Assembly: GCA_963973975.1 (NCBI GenBank)
Contig: CAXBCF010000007.1
Coordinates: forward strand, 56,893 to 120,892
Direction of reading: 5' to 3'
Source of the DNA: UBA1494_A sp963973975
GTDB lineage: Bacteria; Bacteroidota; Bacteroidia; Flavobacteriales_E; Vicingaceae
DNA length: 64,000 nucleotides
Notes under the pieces: model-generated
What the model was told of the DNA's origin: nothing
The model's database searches: none
Seen by the model: only the letters and a program-made list of their open reading frames with translations
Translations under genes and position numbers: made by a program
Part shown: one piece after another, positions 16,335 to 25,682 of the stretch
Layout: the number at the start of each line of letters is the position of its first letter
Position numbering within the stretch: position 1 is the stretch's first letter

Positions 16335-17683
16335 TAAGCATACATTAAATGACCGATACCAAAATAGATGAAGAGTCCAAAAATATCATTGACTGTTGTG
16401 ATAAATGGTCCTGTAGCTAATGCAGGATCAATTTTGTATTTATCCAGCATTAGTGGAACAAAAGTGCCGAAAAGCCCAGCAAATATAATTACAGCCATCA
16501 AGGAAACGCTGACTGTTACCGCTAAGTCATAATTGTCTTTGTAGAAATAGGCATAAATTAAAATGAGGATGCTACAAACTACACCATTGATTAAGGCAAC
16601 TAAAAATTCTTTTTTCAAACGCGCAAAAAGGCTATCGAAGCCCAAAGAATTATTTGCTAAACCTTGAACAATAATTGCTGAAGATTGAACTCCAACGTTT
16701 CCACCCATCGCAGCAATTAGCGGAATAAAAAGAGCCATTTCAGGATAAATTTGCAATTGATCTTCGTACTGATTAATCACCAATGCACCCAGAATTCCTC
16801 CTAATAAACCAATTAATAACCAAGGTAATCGAGCCTTAGAAAGGACTTTTACGCTATCACCAGAATCAACACTAGTTGAGATACCCGAAGCCATTTGATA
16901 ATCTTTTCCTGCTTCTTCTTTAATTACATCAACAATGTCGTCAATGGTAATTCTTCCAATTAGGCGATTTAATTCATCAACAACAGGTAACACAACTAAA
17001 TCGTATTTCTCCATTATTGCCGCAATGTCTTCCGACTTTTCGTAAGCTTTAACAGAAAGTACATCAGGGAAATAGAGGTCCTTTACCTTGCTTCCATCGG
17101 GAGCCAATAAAAGGCGTTTTAAAGAAAGTGTTCCTTTAAGTTTCTCACTTTCATCTATTACATAAATGGTGTAAACGTTTTCAATATCTGCTGCCTGTTT
17201 TCGCATTTCTTTTAGGCATCTGAGCATGGTCCAGTTCACATTCACTTTGATCAACTCTTTCGCCATCAAACCCCCGGCAGAATCTTCGGGATAATTCAAT
17301 AAATCGACAATATCGCTTGCCTGCTCACTGTCTTTTATCATTGAGATGACATCGTCCTTCTTCTTATCAGACAATTCTGCCATGACATCGGCAGCATCAT
17401 CCGAATCCATGTGGTTAATGAACTTTTCGGCAATTTCTTTAGGACCAATGTTGCCCAAAAACTTTTCTCGAACGTCTTCTTGTAATTCAATTAAAACATC
17501 GGCAGCAATTTCTCCTTCGAGATAAGGGTAAAGTAAGAGCGCTTCTTCTTCCGAAATTTCATTGAAAATTTCGGCAATATCAGCAGGGTGCAACTCATTA
17601 ATTTTAATTAAAAAGTCGGCTCTTCCTTCTTCGAGGGCGTCTTGTACTTCCTCTATATACTCTTTTGTTAACTCAAATTGCAT
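16334..17683 (-). CDS. mgtE: MgtE magnesium transporter
   Basis: 449 residues from the ATG at 17683; a TTG two codons upstream is less likely. Order of parts: a helical MgtE N domain (~1-130) rich in acidic residues that sense cytosolic Mg2+, a CBS pair (~135-255) with 'PEDSAGGLMAKE' at its start, a plug helix, then five membrane helices (~280-450) including the 'PLIAAMGGNVGVQSSAIIVQG' region (only part quoted: 'MGGNVGVQSS') and 'DPALATGPFITTVND' that line the pore. It works as a dimeric Mg2+ channel closed by high internal Mg2+. It lies between rsmA and the dehydrogenase gene on the same strand. Confidence 0.94.
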   Translation of the reverse strand: MQFELTKEYIEEVQDALEEGRADFLIKINELHPADIAEIFNEISEEEALLLYPYLEGEIAADVLIELQEDVREKFLGNIGPKEIAEKFINHMDSDDAADVMAELSDKKKDDVISMIKDSEQASDIVDLLNYPEDSAGGLMAKELIKVNVNWTMLRCLKEMRKQAADIENVYTIYVIDESEKLKGTLSLKRLLLAPDGSKVKDLYFPDVLSVKAYEKSEDIAAIMEKYDLVVLPVVDELNRLIGRITIDDIVDVIKEEAGKDYQMASGISTSVDSGDSVKVLSKARLPWLLIGLLGGILGALVINQYEDQLQIYPEMALFIPLIAAMGGNVGVQSSAIIVQGLANNSLGFDSLFARLKKEFLVALINGVVCSILILIYAYFYKDNYDLAVTVSVSLMAVIIFAGLFGTFVPLMLDKYKIDPALATGPFITTVNDIFGLFIYFGIGHLMYA

Positions 17684-17775
17684 GACCAATAGATTCTTTG
17701 ACGAAAATAAGCCTATAAAGCGGAATGAAAAAGTATTTTAGGAAAGGGAATTTTAAAAGTTCTACTAAATTTCTA

Positions 17776-18546
17776 TTAACTCAATAAATTGGTCAATTCT
17801 ATAAAATCTTGCACACTGAGTTGCTCAGGGCGTTTGTTAAAGATTTCATTTTCTTTGAGTTTGTCAGGAATAATGGCTTTGAGTGAGTTGCGCATGGTTT
17901 TTCGGCGTTGGTTAAAAGCCATTTTAACTAAAGAAGTAAATTTTCTTTCATCGCAGCCCAATTTTTTTGAATCGTTTCTTCTTAAACGAATTACAGCAGA
18001 TTTTACTTTTGGTGGTGGATCGAAAACTGTTTCATCAACTGTGAAAAGGTATTCGATGTTGTAGAAAGCTTGCAATAAAACACTGGTAATTCCATAAACT
18101 TTTGACCCTTCTGGAGAAGCAATTCGCTCAGCCACTTCTTTTTGAAACATGCCAACTACTTCAAGCACTTGTTCTTTATTGTCTAGCGCTTTAAAAAGTA
18201 TTTGAGTTGAAATATTGTAGGGGAAGTTTCCAATAATTCCGAAAGGCTCTTCTTGAAATAAAGTTTTTAAATTTAATTTCAAAAAATCTGCTTCAATGAT
18301 TTGATCTGAATCAAGTTGAACTTTATTTTGGAGGTATGCGATGGATTCTCGATCGATGTCTACAATTTTAAGCTTGAGATCTTTTCTTGCTAAGAGGTAG
18401 TTCGTTAAAACACCCATTCCAGGACCAACTTCAATGGTATTTTTAAAAAGTCCTTCAGTATTAAATGCAGCCACTGTCTCCTCTGCAATTGTTAAATCCT
18501 TTAAAAAATGCTGTCCTAAATGTTTTTTTGCCCTTACTTTATCCAA
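17776..18546 (-). CDS. rsmA: 16S rRNA adenine dimethyltransferase RsmA (KsgA)
   Basis: 256 residues. It dimethylates two adjacent adenines near the 3' end of 16S rRNA late in small-subunit assembly. The signature 'KKHLGQHFLKD' is at 7-17, the SAM motif 'IEVGPGMGVLTNYLL' follows, and the catalytic motif is 'IGNFPYNIS', with Phe in the usual Leu position. 'AFNQRRKTMRNSLK' is the conserved C-terminal region. The start is TTG, just 2 bases after the TGA of the DUF4286 gene, pointing to coupling. Confidence 0.95.
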   Translation of the reverse strand: MDKVRAKKHLGQHFLKDLTIAEETVAAFNTEGLFKNTIEVGPGMGVLTNYLLARKDLKLKIVDIDRESIAYLQNKVQLDSDQIIEADFLKLNLKTLFQEEPFGIIGNFPYNISTQILFKALDNKEQVLEVVGMFQKEVAERIASPEGSKVYGITSVLLQAFYNIEYLFTVDETVFDPPPKVKSAVIRLRRNDSKKLGCDERKFTSLVKMAFNQRRKTMRNSLKAIIPDKLKENEIFNKRPEQLSVQDFIELTNLLS

Positions 18547-18548
18547 AA

Positions 18549-18854
18549 TCAGGCTTTTTCTAGTAAAGTACGAAATGCAACGAATTTATTTTCGAAACGA
18601 TCACTGTGTTCTTTTTGCAAACGGGGAGCATGATGCGCTTGATACTGGTGTAAGTCTTTCATGCTTGGGCAAGTGTATTGAATGTTGTAAGTAACACCTT
18701 CTTCCGTTTCAGCTTTCGTTAATACTTTTAATATTTGATGAGAAGTGAAAATTCCAGTTGCCATAACATCGGGAATGTGTTGCTCTTTCATCCAATTTAT
18801 CCAATCTTCATGTACCTCTTCGGCAATATTTATAGTTACGCTGTATACAATCAT
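18549..18854 (-). CDS. DUF4286 family protein
   Basis: 101 residues. The start 'MIVYSVTINIAEEVHEDW' and the 'HIPDVMATGIF' segment match DUF4286, a ferredoxin-like fold family of unknown function seen next to rsmA in many Bacteroidota. It has no signal peptide. The conserved location 2 bases before rsmA and 2 bases after the TPR gene suggests a shared transcript. Confidence 0.85.
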   Translation of the reverse strand: MIVYSVTINIAEEVHEDWINWMKEQHIPDVMATGIFTSHQILKVLTKAETEEGVTYNIQYTCPSMKDLHQYQAHHAPRLQKEHSDRFENKFVAFRTLLEKA

Positions 18855-18856
18855 AA

Positions 18857-20695
18857 TCAGTTGATTTCGTCTTGAGAAAAATCTCCCCTTAATTCTCTGA
18901 ATTTTTTTCTACTCTCCACAACAAATAAGCTTCCAGGATAAGTTGTAATTAAAGTTTTGAAGAGTTCCATAGCCTTCTCTTTGTTATTTAGCTTTTCTTC
19001 ATGGAGTTTAGCTAATGCAAAAAGGGCATCATCGCCTAAAATATCTTCAGCATACCCACTAATTAAGTCTTCTAAAAAACCAGCTGCTTTTTCATAATCT
19101 CTTTTTTTGAAGAATATCTGGTATTTTGCAAATAATATTTCATCTTTTAGGCTAGTAGACGGAAAGAATTTTGGAATTGAGTCTAGCGTTTGAAGTGCCA
19201 AATCATAATCCTTTTTAAATATCATTAAATCAGCGAAAGCATACATTTCTAAAGGCTCTACAATGCTATCAAGCCCAACGTTATCTGTAATAAGAAGAGA
19301 TAATTGCATGGCATCATTGGCAATTAATTTAGAAGTGGATCCTTTTAAAACATTTAATTGCGCCTGTGCCCAGAAGAAATCACCGGTATAAAATGCAATT
19401 TTTGAATTCTTGAATTTTGCCCAATCTCCAATTTCGTCGTATTTGAATTCTTTTTCAACCTGAGAATAGAGTAGGGATGCTTCCCAAATCTCATCTTTAA
19501 GTAACATTAAATCAGCTAAATCAATTTTTAGTGCTGCTTTGGTTTGCTTTGGGATATTGGTCATTCTTGAAGCTTCTTCTAAAAGTTTTACTGCTACAGA
19601 AATGCTGTCAATGTAATAAGCGTTTAAATTCGCAAGCCCACGAATCAATGGTAAGGTATAGCTGCTTTTACCCAAATCTGCAATTGTTTGCTCATATTTT
19701 TTCTTAAGCTTCTGAAGGTCTTCAGCAGCATAATTTGGGTTACTAATGACTTTTTCCTTAAGTACTTCAACTAACTTCATTTTTGATTGAAGGTAATAAG
19801 GTTTTGAATCTCCCAAATCAATGATGTATTGAAAAGCAGTTTCTGCGGTTTCAAAATCATTGTTCGAAAGACTGAGTTCTCCCAAAGAAAAAATTCGTTT
19901 ACCATCTTCATTAAATCGACGGTCTAGTGCTTTGGCTTGAATAAATGCTGCATAAAAATTTTGGTCTTGAATGTAAAGCCACACTAATAATTCTGAAAAG
20001 ATTTCATTGTCAGAATTTTTCTGAATGCGCTTTAATAGTTGATTTTTCAAAAGATCCATTTGCTTCCCTTCAGGGTCGGGATTAAGCACACGTTGGAACA
20101 AATTTTGGATGGTTTGAATGTAGCCTCTATTTCCTTCCAATATGTTGAGGTACTCTTCAATCATTTCACTTGTTTTGCCTTGATGAGCATAAACATTGGC
20201 TATCTCAAATCGGAAGAGTTGTTCGTTTCTAGTGTTTTTTCTAGCAGTTGTATAGGCACGTTCAGCTTCATTGTACTTGTTATACTTAATGAATTGATTG
20301 GCTACTGTTCTCGCAATTTGTTCGTCGCTACCAATTGCATCAATTGCTTCTTTGTAATAGCGTTCCGCAGATTTCTTATCATCTTCTTGGTCGGCAATGT
20401 GACCACGATCGACAATGTATTCAAAACGATTTGGGAAACGTTTGATTCTCTTTTTTACCAATTTATCAGCCGAACTAAAATCATTTTCTTGAATATAAAG
20501 ATTGACAAGAGTGACATAATAATTTTCAGCTTCAGTTTTTGAATAAAGCTCTTCATAATAGGTAATTGCTTTCTGATTTTCACCATCGGCTTCAGCTTGC
20601 TTGGCTAGCGCATCAATGGTAACTATATCACTTTGAGTAAATCCTTGTCCAATTATAAAAAGTGAAAAAAATAGAAGAGTGATTATTTTACTCAT
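18857..20695 (-). CDS. Secreted tetratricopeptide-repeat protein
   Basis: 612 residues from the ATG at 20695, which gives a clean signal peptide ('MSKIITLLFFSLFIIG' then 'FTQ'); an ATG at 20716 would add a basic 7-residue extension. The mature protein is a chain of helical TPR-type repeats over nearly its whole length, with tyrosines at repeat positions ('AEDILGDDALFALAKLHEEK' near the end is the clearest unit). It is probably a periplasmic or outer-membrane scaffold. Its start overlaps the stop of the upstream lipoprotein gene by 8 bases (ATGAGTAA), so the two are translated together. Confidence 0.8.
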   Translation of the reverse strand: MSKIITLLFFSLFIIGQGFTQSDIVTIDALAKQAEADGENQKAITYYEELYSKTEAENYYVTLVNLYIQENDFSSADKLVKKRIKRFPNRFEYIVDRGHIADQEDDKKSAERYYKEAIDAIGSDEQIARTVANQFIKYNKYNEAERAYTTARKNTRNEQLFRFEIANVYAHQGKTSEMIEEYLNILEGNRGYIQTIQNLFQRVLNPDPEGKQMDLLKNQLLKRIQKNSDNEIFSELLVWLYIQDQNFYAAFIQAKALDRRFNEDGKRIFSLGELSLSNNDFETAETAFQYIIDLGDSKPYYLQSKMKLVEVLKEKVISNPNYAAEDLQKLKKKYEQTIADLGKSSYTLPLIRGLANLNAYYIDSISVAVKLLEEASRMTNIPKQTKAALKIDLADLMLLKDEIWEASLLYSQVEKEFKYDEIGDWAKFKNSKIAFYTGDFFWAQAQLNVLKGSTSKLIANDAMQLSLLITDNVGLDSIVEPLEMYAFADLMIFKKDYDLALQTLDSIPKFFPSTSLKDEILFAKYQIFFKKRDYEKAAGFLEDLISGYAEDILGDDALFALAKLHEEKLNNKEKAMELFKTLITTYPGSLFVVESRKKFRELRGDFSQDEIN

Positions 20696-21236
20696 TCGCC
20701 TTTGCTTTGTAAGCATTTATTATTGAATCCACTTTGGGAGTCATGCGTTCATATTTTTTGAGCATATTTTCATAACTAATACTAACCTGACTTGTAATTG
20801 GCAAAAGTTGATCAAAATTGTCTCTTTCCAATTTGTAATAGTCATTAAATTGATTTTCATTCACTAATCTGTTGGCTACATCTTTTTCTAAATCATCCAA
20901 TTGTTTAGTAATAGTTTTAACTTCTTGTCGGATTTGAAAAAAATCATTTTTGAAAAAACGAGCTACTTTTTTCATCACCAAAAAAGAATCAAGGTAAAAA
21001 AGCGTTTCTCTTGAAAGCGTATCTTTCATGTCGTTAAGTAATAAGGAACGTCTTTCTTCATATCCTGTTGTAATTTCAATCACTTTATTGCTATCAATTT
21101 CTACTAACGATTGATAAAGTGAATCTGCTTGAGCAGACAGAACTTCAAGTTTTTTAGCTTGTTCATCGGTGATTTTTGGACCACAAGCAGAAAGGGCAGT
21201 AACAATGGTTAATGATATAATAAAAAGGGTTTTCAT
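20688..21236 (-). CDS. Coiled-coil lipoprotein, function unknown
   Basis: 182 residues. The lipoprotein signal peptide ends in 'TALSACGP', with the lipid-bearing Cys at 18. The rest is strongly helical and charged, with heptad-like spacing over ~25-175, so an elongated coiled coil is likely. I do not recognise the family. Translational overlap with the TPR gene downstream suggests the two proteins are made in step and may interact in the envelope. serS lies 6 bases upstream on the same strand. Confidence 0.7.
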   Translation of the reverse strand: MKTLFIISLTIVTALSACGPKITDEQAKKLEVLSAQADSLYQSLVEIDSNKVIEITTGYEERRSLLLNDMKDTLSRETLFYLDSFLVMKKVARFFKNDFFQIRQEVKTITKQLDDLEKDVANRLVNENQFNDYYKLERDNFDQLLPITSQVSISYENMLKKYERMTPKVDSIINAYKAKANE

Positions 21237-21241
21237 AGGTC

Positions 21242-22513
21242 TTAGTCGATTTTGGTAAACTTGGTGTAAGGTATTAAAACTTTAGGAATCTGAATATCTT
21301 GTGCAGTTTGGTGATTTTCTAACAAAGCAGCAAGAATTCTTGGAAGCGCCAGTGCACTTCCATTCAAAGTATGTGCTAGTTCAGTTTTCCCCTCTTTATT
21401 CTTGAATCGCAATTTTAGTCGATTGGCCTGAAAAGTTTCAAAATTAGAAACAGAACTTACTTCCAACCAACGCTCTTGAGCAGCAGAATAGACTTCAAAA
21501 TCATAAGTAATAGCAGACGTAAAACCCAAATCTCCACCACAAAGCAAAGCAATGCGGTATTGAAGTCCCAATTTCTCGAGCAATTGCTTGATGTGTTCAA
21601 CCATTTCATCTAAAGCTTTGTAAGAATTTTCAGGATGTTGAACCTGTACGATTTCTACTTTATCAAACTGGTGCAAACGATTAAGGCCTCTCACATCTTT
21701 TCCATAAGAACCTGCTTCTCTTCGGAAACAAGGGGTGTAGGCACAATTTTTTATTGGAAATTCACTTTCCTTTAAAATAACATCTCGATAAATATTGGTT
21801 ACAGGAACTTCAGCTGTTGGTATTAAGTACAAATTATCTTCTGTCACATGATACATCTGTCCCTCTTTATCAGGTAGTTGTCCTGTACCAAATCCTGATG
21901 CTTCATTAACTAAATGAGGTGGAATTACTTCATTATAACCTGCTGCTTCAGCTTCATCTAAAAAAAAGTTGATGAGAGCTCGTTGCAATTTTGCTCCTTT
22001 ACCTTGGTAAATTGGAAATCCTGCACCAGTAATTTTTACGCCTAATTCAAAATCGATAAGGCCATATTTTTTTGCTAAATCCCAATGTGGCAGTGCCTCA
22101 AAACTAAATTTTTTGATTGCTCCATGTTCGAAAACAATTTTATTGTCTGCTTCAGAATTTCCCGATGGAACAATTTTATTTGGAACATTAGGAAGTTGGT
22201 AAAGCAGGTTTAATTGCTCTTTTTCAATATCTTGTAACTCTTCTTTGTTGATCTGAGATTGATCTTTTAGTACCTTAGTTTTTTCTTTTAAATCGTTTGC
22301 AGCTGCTGCATTTCCAGATTTAAATAATTCTCCAATTTCCTTAGCAATTCTGTTCGATTCTGCTAAAGTTTGATCCAATTCAGTTTGCATTTGTTTGCGC
22401 AAATTATCTAAATCTAAAACTTTATCTATTTGTGCTGCAGCATCCAAATTCCTCTTTTTGTAAGCCTGGAGTATTTCCTCCCTATTTTCTCTAATGTAAG
22501 AAAGTTGTAACAT
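21242..22513 (-). CDS. serS: Seryl-tRNA synthetase
   Basis: 423 residues, the standard length. An N-terminal long antiparallel coiled coil (~1-105) that binds tRNA-Ser is followed by the class II catalytic core: motif 2 'CFRREAGSYGKDVRGLNRLH' and motif 3 'NGSALALPRILAALLENHQ'. 'TAEVPVTN' and 'FTSAITYDFEVYS' are also typical. A -7 box (22534-22541, minus strand) lies just upstream. It is the first gene of a likely transcript that continues into the lipoprotein and TPR genes. Confidence 0.97.
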   Translation of the reverse strand: MLQLSYIRENREEILQAYKKRNLDAAAQIDKVLDLDNLRKQMQTELDQTLAESNRIAKEIGELFKSGNAAAANDLKEKTKVLKDQSQINKEELQDIEKEQLNLLYQLPNVPNKIVPSGNSEADNKIVFEHGAIKKFSFEALPHWDLAKKYGLIDFELGVKITGAGFPIYQGKGAKLQRALINFFLDEAEAAGYNEVIPPHLVNEASGFGTGQLPDKEGQMYHVTEDNLYLIPTAEVPVTNIYRDVILKESEFPIKNCAYTPCFRREAGSYGKDVRGLNRLHQFDKVEIVQVQHPENSYKALDEMVEHIKQLLEKLGLQYRIALLCGGDLGFTSAITYDFEVYSAAQERWLEVSSVSNFETFQANRLKLRFKNKEGKTELAHTLNGSALALPRILAALLENHQTAQDIQIPKVLIPYTKFTKID

Positions 22514-22533
22514 GTTATATTATTGTTAGCCTA

Positions 22534-22541
22534 CAAATTTA
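22534..22541 (-). promoter_or_regulatory. -7 box before serS
   Basis: Read on the minus strand the octamer is TAAATTTG, an exact TAnnTTTG match, about 20 bases before the serS ATG. No convincing -33 element at the expected distance. Confidence 0.4.
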
Positions 22542-22607
22542 CGAGACTTTGGGAGATGATGCCTCTTTCCATTCGGCTTTGTTAACTAGATAGGTTGGAA
22601 GCGTGAA

Positions 22608-24098
22608 CTAGAGTAAAACGCCAACAATTACAGCAGTAAATAGAGAAGCTAAAGTGCCTCCAATTAATGCTTTAACGCCGTATTTTGACAATAAGCCTTT
22701 GCGAGAAGGAGCTAGTGCCCCAATTCCTCCAATTTGTATTCCAATGGATGCAAAATTGGCAAAACCACATAGTATATAAGTTGCCATTGTAATGCTTTTT
22801 TGTTCGGTAAATAAACCTGCATTTTTCATATCTCCCAAGGATACATAGGCTACAAATTCATTTAAGATTGTTTTTTCTCCCAACAATTGACCAACTAAAA
22901 TCATGTCCTCACTTGCAACTCCCATTAACCAAGCTATTGGGGCAAATGAATAACCGATTATAAATTGAAAAGTCAAGCCGTCAAAATTTGTTGAGCCTGC
23001 AATAAGTTCATTTAAACCGCTATAATGTCCAATTAAATCTTTTAAAATGTAATTGCCCATTGTTATGAAGGCGATAAAAACCAATAGCATTGCTCCCACA
23101 TTAACAGCCAACTTAATTCCTTCAGTGGTTCCGTTTGCAATCGCTTCTAGCGCATTTCCCCCAATTTTATCATTACTGATACTCATTTCATTGTTGAACT
23201 TTTCAGTTTCAGGAACTAATATTTTTGCTGCAACTACCGCTGCAGGTGCAGACATTACCGAAGCAGCTAATAAATGTTTTGCAAAATAGAGTTGTTCAAG
23301 CTCACTGCCTCCACCTAAAAATCCTATGTATGCTGCTAAAACTCCACCGGCAATTGTGGCCATGCCTCCTGACATCAAGCAGAGTAATTCGGACTTTGTC
23401 ATGCCTGCTAAATACGGCTTTACCAATAACGGTGCTTCTGTTTGACCTAAGAAAATGTTACCTGCTGCAGCTAGACTTTCAGCACCTGAGAGTTTCATTA
23501 AGCGTTTCATTAACCAAGCGAAAGCAAAAACAAATTTTTGTAGAATTCCCCAATAATACAGCAAACTTGTAAGTGCAGAGAAAAAGATAATTGTCGGTAA
23601 TACCTGAACGGCAAAGTTGACCAATCCGTTTTCGATTTTTTGAGTAACAAATGATTCAAATAAGAAAGCAGTTCCCGCATTGGTGAAAGAAATAATTTTA
23701 ACGAAAACCATGCTGATGGCTTCAAAAAACTTCTCAGCGTATGGAACTTTTAATACTAAAAGTGCGAAAACAATTTGTAAAATCAAGCCTTTACCAACCA
23801 ATGACCAATTAATTGCTTTTCTGTTTTCGCTAAATAAAAAGGCAATAAGGAGTAATGAGATTAATCCTAATAGACCTCTAAAAAATGCTTTCGCAGAAAA
23901 ACCTACTAATGCAATGGGAACTTTAACTGCCTCTTCAGAAAGTGAAGAATCAACAGGAAGGAGGGTAGTTTGCTCAATAAATGCAGCACTTGAATCTTGT
24001 GCAAAAACCTGATTCGGAAAATAAAAACTTGCTGTAAAGAGCAGGGCAACAAAAAGAAATCTTTTAGTTATTGCTGCCTGACCGTTTATTGATTTCAT
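22608..24098 (-). CDS. Concentrative nucleoside transporter (NupC/CNT family)
   Basis: 496 residues from the ATG at 24098. Before the transporter core there is a signal-peptide-like segment ('FLFVALLFTASFYFPNQVFA') and a short polar stretch, an N-terminal form seen in Bacteroidota members. The CNT core (~70-496) has several membrane helices, the substrate-binding 'GQTEAPLLVKPYL' and 'GGMATIAGGVLAAYIGF' regions, and 'GFANFASIGIQIGG' near the end. It imports nucleosides with Na+ or H+. It fits metabolically with the cytidine deaminase and deoxynucleoside kinase in this window. The start overlaps the bifunctional nuclease gene by 35 bases; earlier in-frame ATGs (24122, 24143) would increase the overlap. 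Confidence 0.9.
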   Translation of the reverse strand: MKSINGQAAITKRFLFVALLFTASFYFPNQVFAQDSSAAFIEQTTLLPVDSSLSEEAVKVPIALVGFSAKAFFRGLLGLISLLLIAFLFSENRKAINWSLVGKGLILQIVFALLVLKVPYAEKFFEAISMVFVKIISFTNAGTAFLFESFVTQKIENGLVNFAVQVLPTIIFFSALTSLLYYWGILQKFVFAFAWLMKRLMKLSGAESLAAAGNIFLGQTEAPLLVKPYLAGMTKSELLCLMSGGMATIAGGVLAAYIGFLGGGSELEQLYFAKHLLAASVMSAPAAVVAAKILVPETEKFNNEMSISNDKIGGNALEAIANGTTEGIKLAVNVGAMLLVFIAFITMGNYILKDLIGHYSGLNELIAGSTNFDGLTFQFIIGYSFAPIAWLMGVASEDMILVGQLLGEKTILNEFVAYVSLGDMKNAGLFTEQKSITMATYILCGFANFASIGIQIGGIGALAPSRKGLLSKYGVKALIGGTLASLFTAVIVGVLL

Positions 24099-24660
24099 CC
24101 CGAAGACGAGAAGCTTCTTCATAATTTTCTGTATCAATTGCATGTTGCAGTTTTTCCTGAAGTTCAGAAATCTTGAGCGAATCTATGGCTTTTTTTTCTT
24201 TTGGTTCACTTGGCTTCTTAGTTTCAGTTATTTCAGAAGTTTTTTCTTCTTCTTCTAAAATAATTCCTGCTTCTTTCAAGATAAACTCATAGGTAAAAAT
24301 TGGGCATTTAAATCTTACAGCAAGAGCCACAGCATCAGAAGTGCGAGCATCTATTTCGTGTTTATCGCCACCTTTATTGCAAATTAATTTAGCATGAAAA
24401 ATACCTTCCATCAAGTTGTAAATAATTACTTCCTCAATGTTTATGTCGTATGAATCAGCGAAGCTTTTAAATAAATCGTGAGTGAGCGGCCTACTTGGAG
24501 TCATGTCTTCTAACTCAATTGCAATCGCTTGAGCTTCAAATCCACCAATTATTATGGGCAATCTTCGGCTTCCATCCACTTCTCCCAAAACTAGTGCATA
24601 GGCACCCGATTGAGTCTGACTGTATGAAAGTCCAATTATATCAAGGCCAATTTTTTCCAT
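24064..24660 (-). CDS. Bifunctional nuclease family protein (DUF151) with C-terminal UVR motif
   Basis: 198 residues. The DUF151 domain (~1-135) is recognised by 'LGEVDGSRRLPIIIGGFEAQ', 'RPLTHDLFKSF' and 'DARTSDAVALAVRFKCPIF'. After a charged linker (~136-160) comes a UVR helical hairpin ('ELQEKLQHAIDTENYEEASR', ~163-195), the short motif used by UvrB/UvrC and Clp adaptors for protein contacts. The catalytic activity of bacterial members is not well established. It overlaps the nucleoside transporter gene. Confidence 0.88.
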   Translation of the reverse strand: MEKIGLDIIGLSYSQTQSGAYALVLGEVDGSRRLPIIIGGFEAQAIAIELEDMTPSRPLTHDLFKSFADSYDINIEEVIIYNLMEGIFHAKLICNKGGDKHEIDARTSDAVALAVRFKCPIFTYEFILKEAGIILEEEEKTSEITETKKPSEPKEKKAIDSLKISELQEKLQHAIDTENYEEASRLRDEINKRSGSNN

Positions 24661-24713
24661 TAATAATAATTTTTGGTGGCTGTTTCCTCAAACAGAATTA
24701 ATGATCAACTAAA

Positions 24714-25679
24714 TTAGTTAGCTGAAATTCCCATTTCTTTCGCAGCAGCAATTAATTTGGGAACAACCTCAAAGGCATCACCAACTATTCCGTAATCAGC
24801 TGATTTGAAAAAAGGCGCTTCTGAATCTGTGTTAATCACAACAATTACTTTACTTTGATTAACTCCTGCCAAATGCTGTATTGCTCCTGATATTCCAATG
24901 GCAATGTATAAATTAGGTCGAATAGCAATTCCTGTTTGTCCAACATGCTCATGGTGCGGTCTCCAATCCATGTCTGATACTGGTCTAGAACAAGCTGTTG
25001 CAGCTCCAAGCACTTGAGCCAATTCTTCAATCATGCCCCAGTTTTCAGGTCCTTTAAGTCCTCTGCCAGCACTCACAACAAGTTCTGCTTCGGTTAACAA
25101 TAAATCGCTAGATTCTAATTTTTGCTCCAATACCTTGATTTTTCCGTTGCCTAAATCAGTATTAAATGCTTCAATTGAAGGGCTTTTAGAGTATTCCTTC
25201 TTTTCGATTAAATTAGGAGTAACAGAAATAATTTTTTTGTCTGTGTTAATTTTTACATGAGCAAATGCTTTTCCTGAAAAAACTGATTTTTTTATAGAAA
25301 ACCCATTTTCAACATTTGGTAAGTCAACTGCTCCACTAACCATTCCTGCATTCATTTTTGCAGATAAAATTGGAGCGACAGATTTGCCATCTAAATCATG
25401 TGAAAAAATAATGATTGTAGAATTTTCTTGTGCTGCAGCATTTTGAAGTGCTTTGGCAATCAAGGTAGGTTGAAAATCTTTAAGTTCATCAGTATCAATT
25501 TGTAATAACTTATCTGCTCCGTATTGACCTAAGCTCTCCGCATTTTTAGCAGCTCCAACAAGTAAAGCGGTAACCGTATCTCCTGTTTTTTCTGCAAGTT
25601 GAGCACCATAAGAAACTGCTTCGTAAGCAGCTTTTTGAACTTGATTATCTTTTGTGCTGGCGTATACTAGTATCGACAT
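24714..25679 (-). CDS. etfA: Electron transfer flavoprotein, alpha subunit
   Basis: 321 residues. The C-terminal FAD domain is clear: 'VSAGRGLKGPENWGMIEELA', 'GATRACSR'-like 'AATACSRPVSD', 'GQTGIAIRPNLYIAIGISGA' and 'NTDSEAPFFKSADYGIVGD'. It carries electrons from acyl-CoA and other dehydrogenases to ETF-quinone oxidoreductase. etfB lies 3 bases upstream on the same strand. No acyl-CoA dehydrogenase is adjacent. Confidence 0.96.
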   Translation of the reverse strand: MSILVYASTKDNQVQKAAYEAVSYGAQLAEKTGDTVTALLVGAAKNAESLGQYGADKLLQIDTDELKDFQPTLIAKALQNAAAQENSTIIIFSHDLDGKSVAPILSAKMNAGMVSGAVDLPNVENGFSIKKSVFSGKAFAHVKINTDKKIISVTPNLIEKKEYSKSPSIEAFNTDLGNGKIKVLEQKLESSDLLLTEAELVVSAGRGLKGPENWGMIEELAQVLGAATACSRPVSDMDWRPHHEHVGQTGIAIRPNLYIAIGISGAIQHLAGVNQSKVIVVINTDSEAPFFKSADYGIVGDAFEVVPKLIAAAKEMGISAN

Positions 25680-25682
25680 CTC

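Noticed and set aside
20039..20542. 167-codon open frame on the plus strand inside the TPR gene
   Set aside because: Antisense shadow of a long helical gene; composition is not protein-like and the TPR frame is clear.
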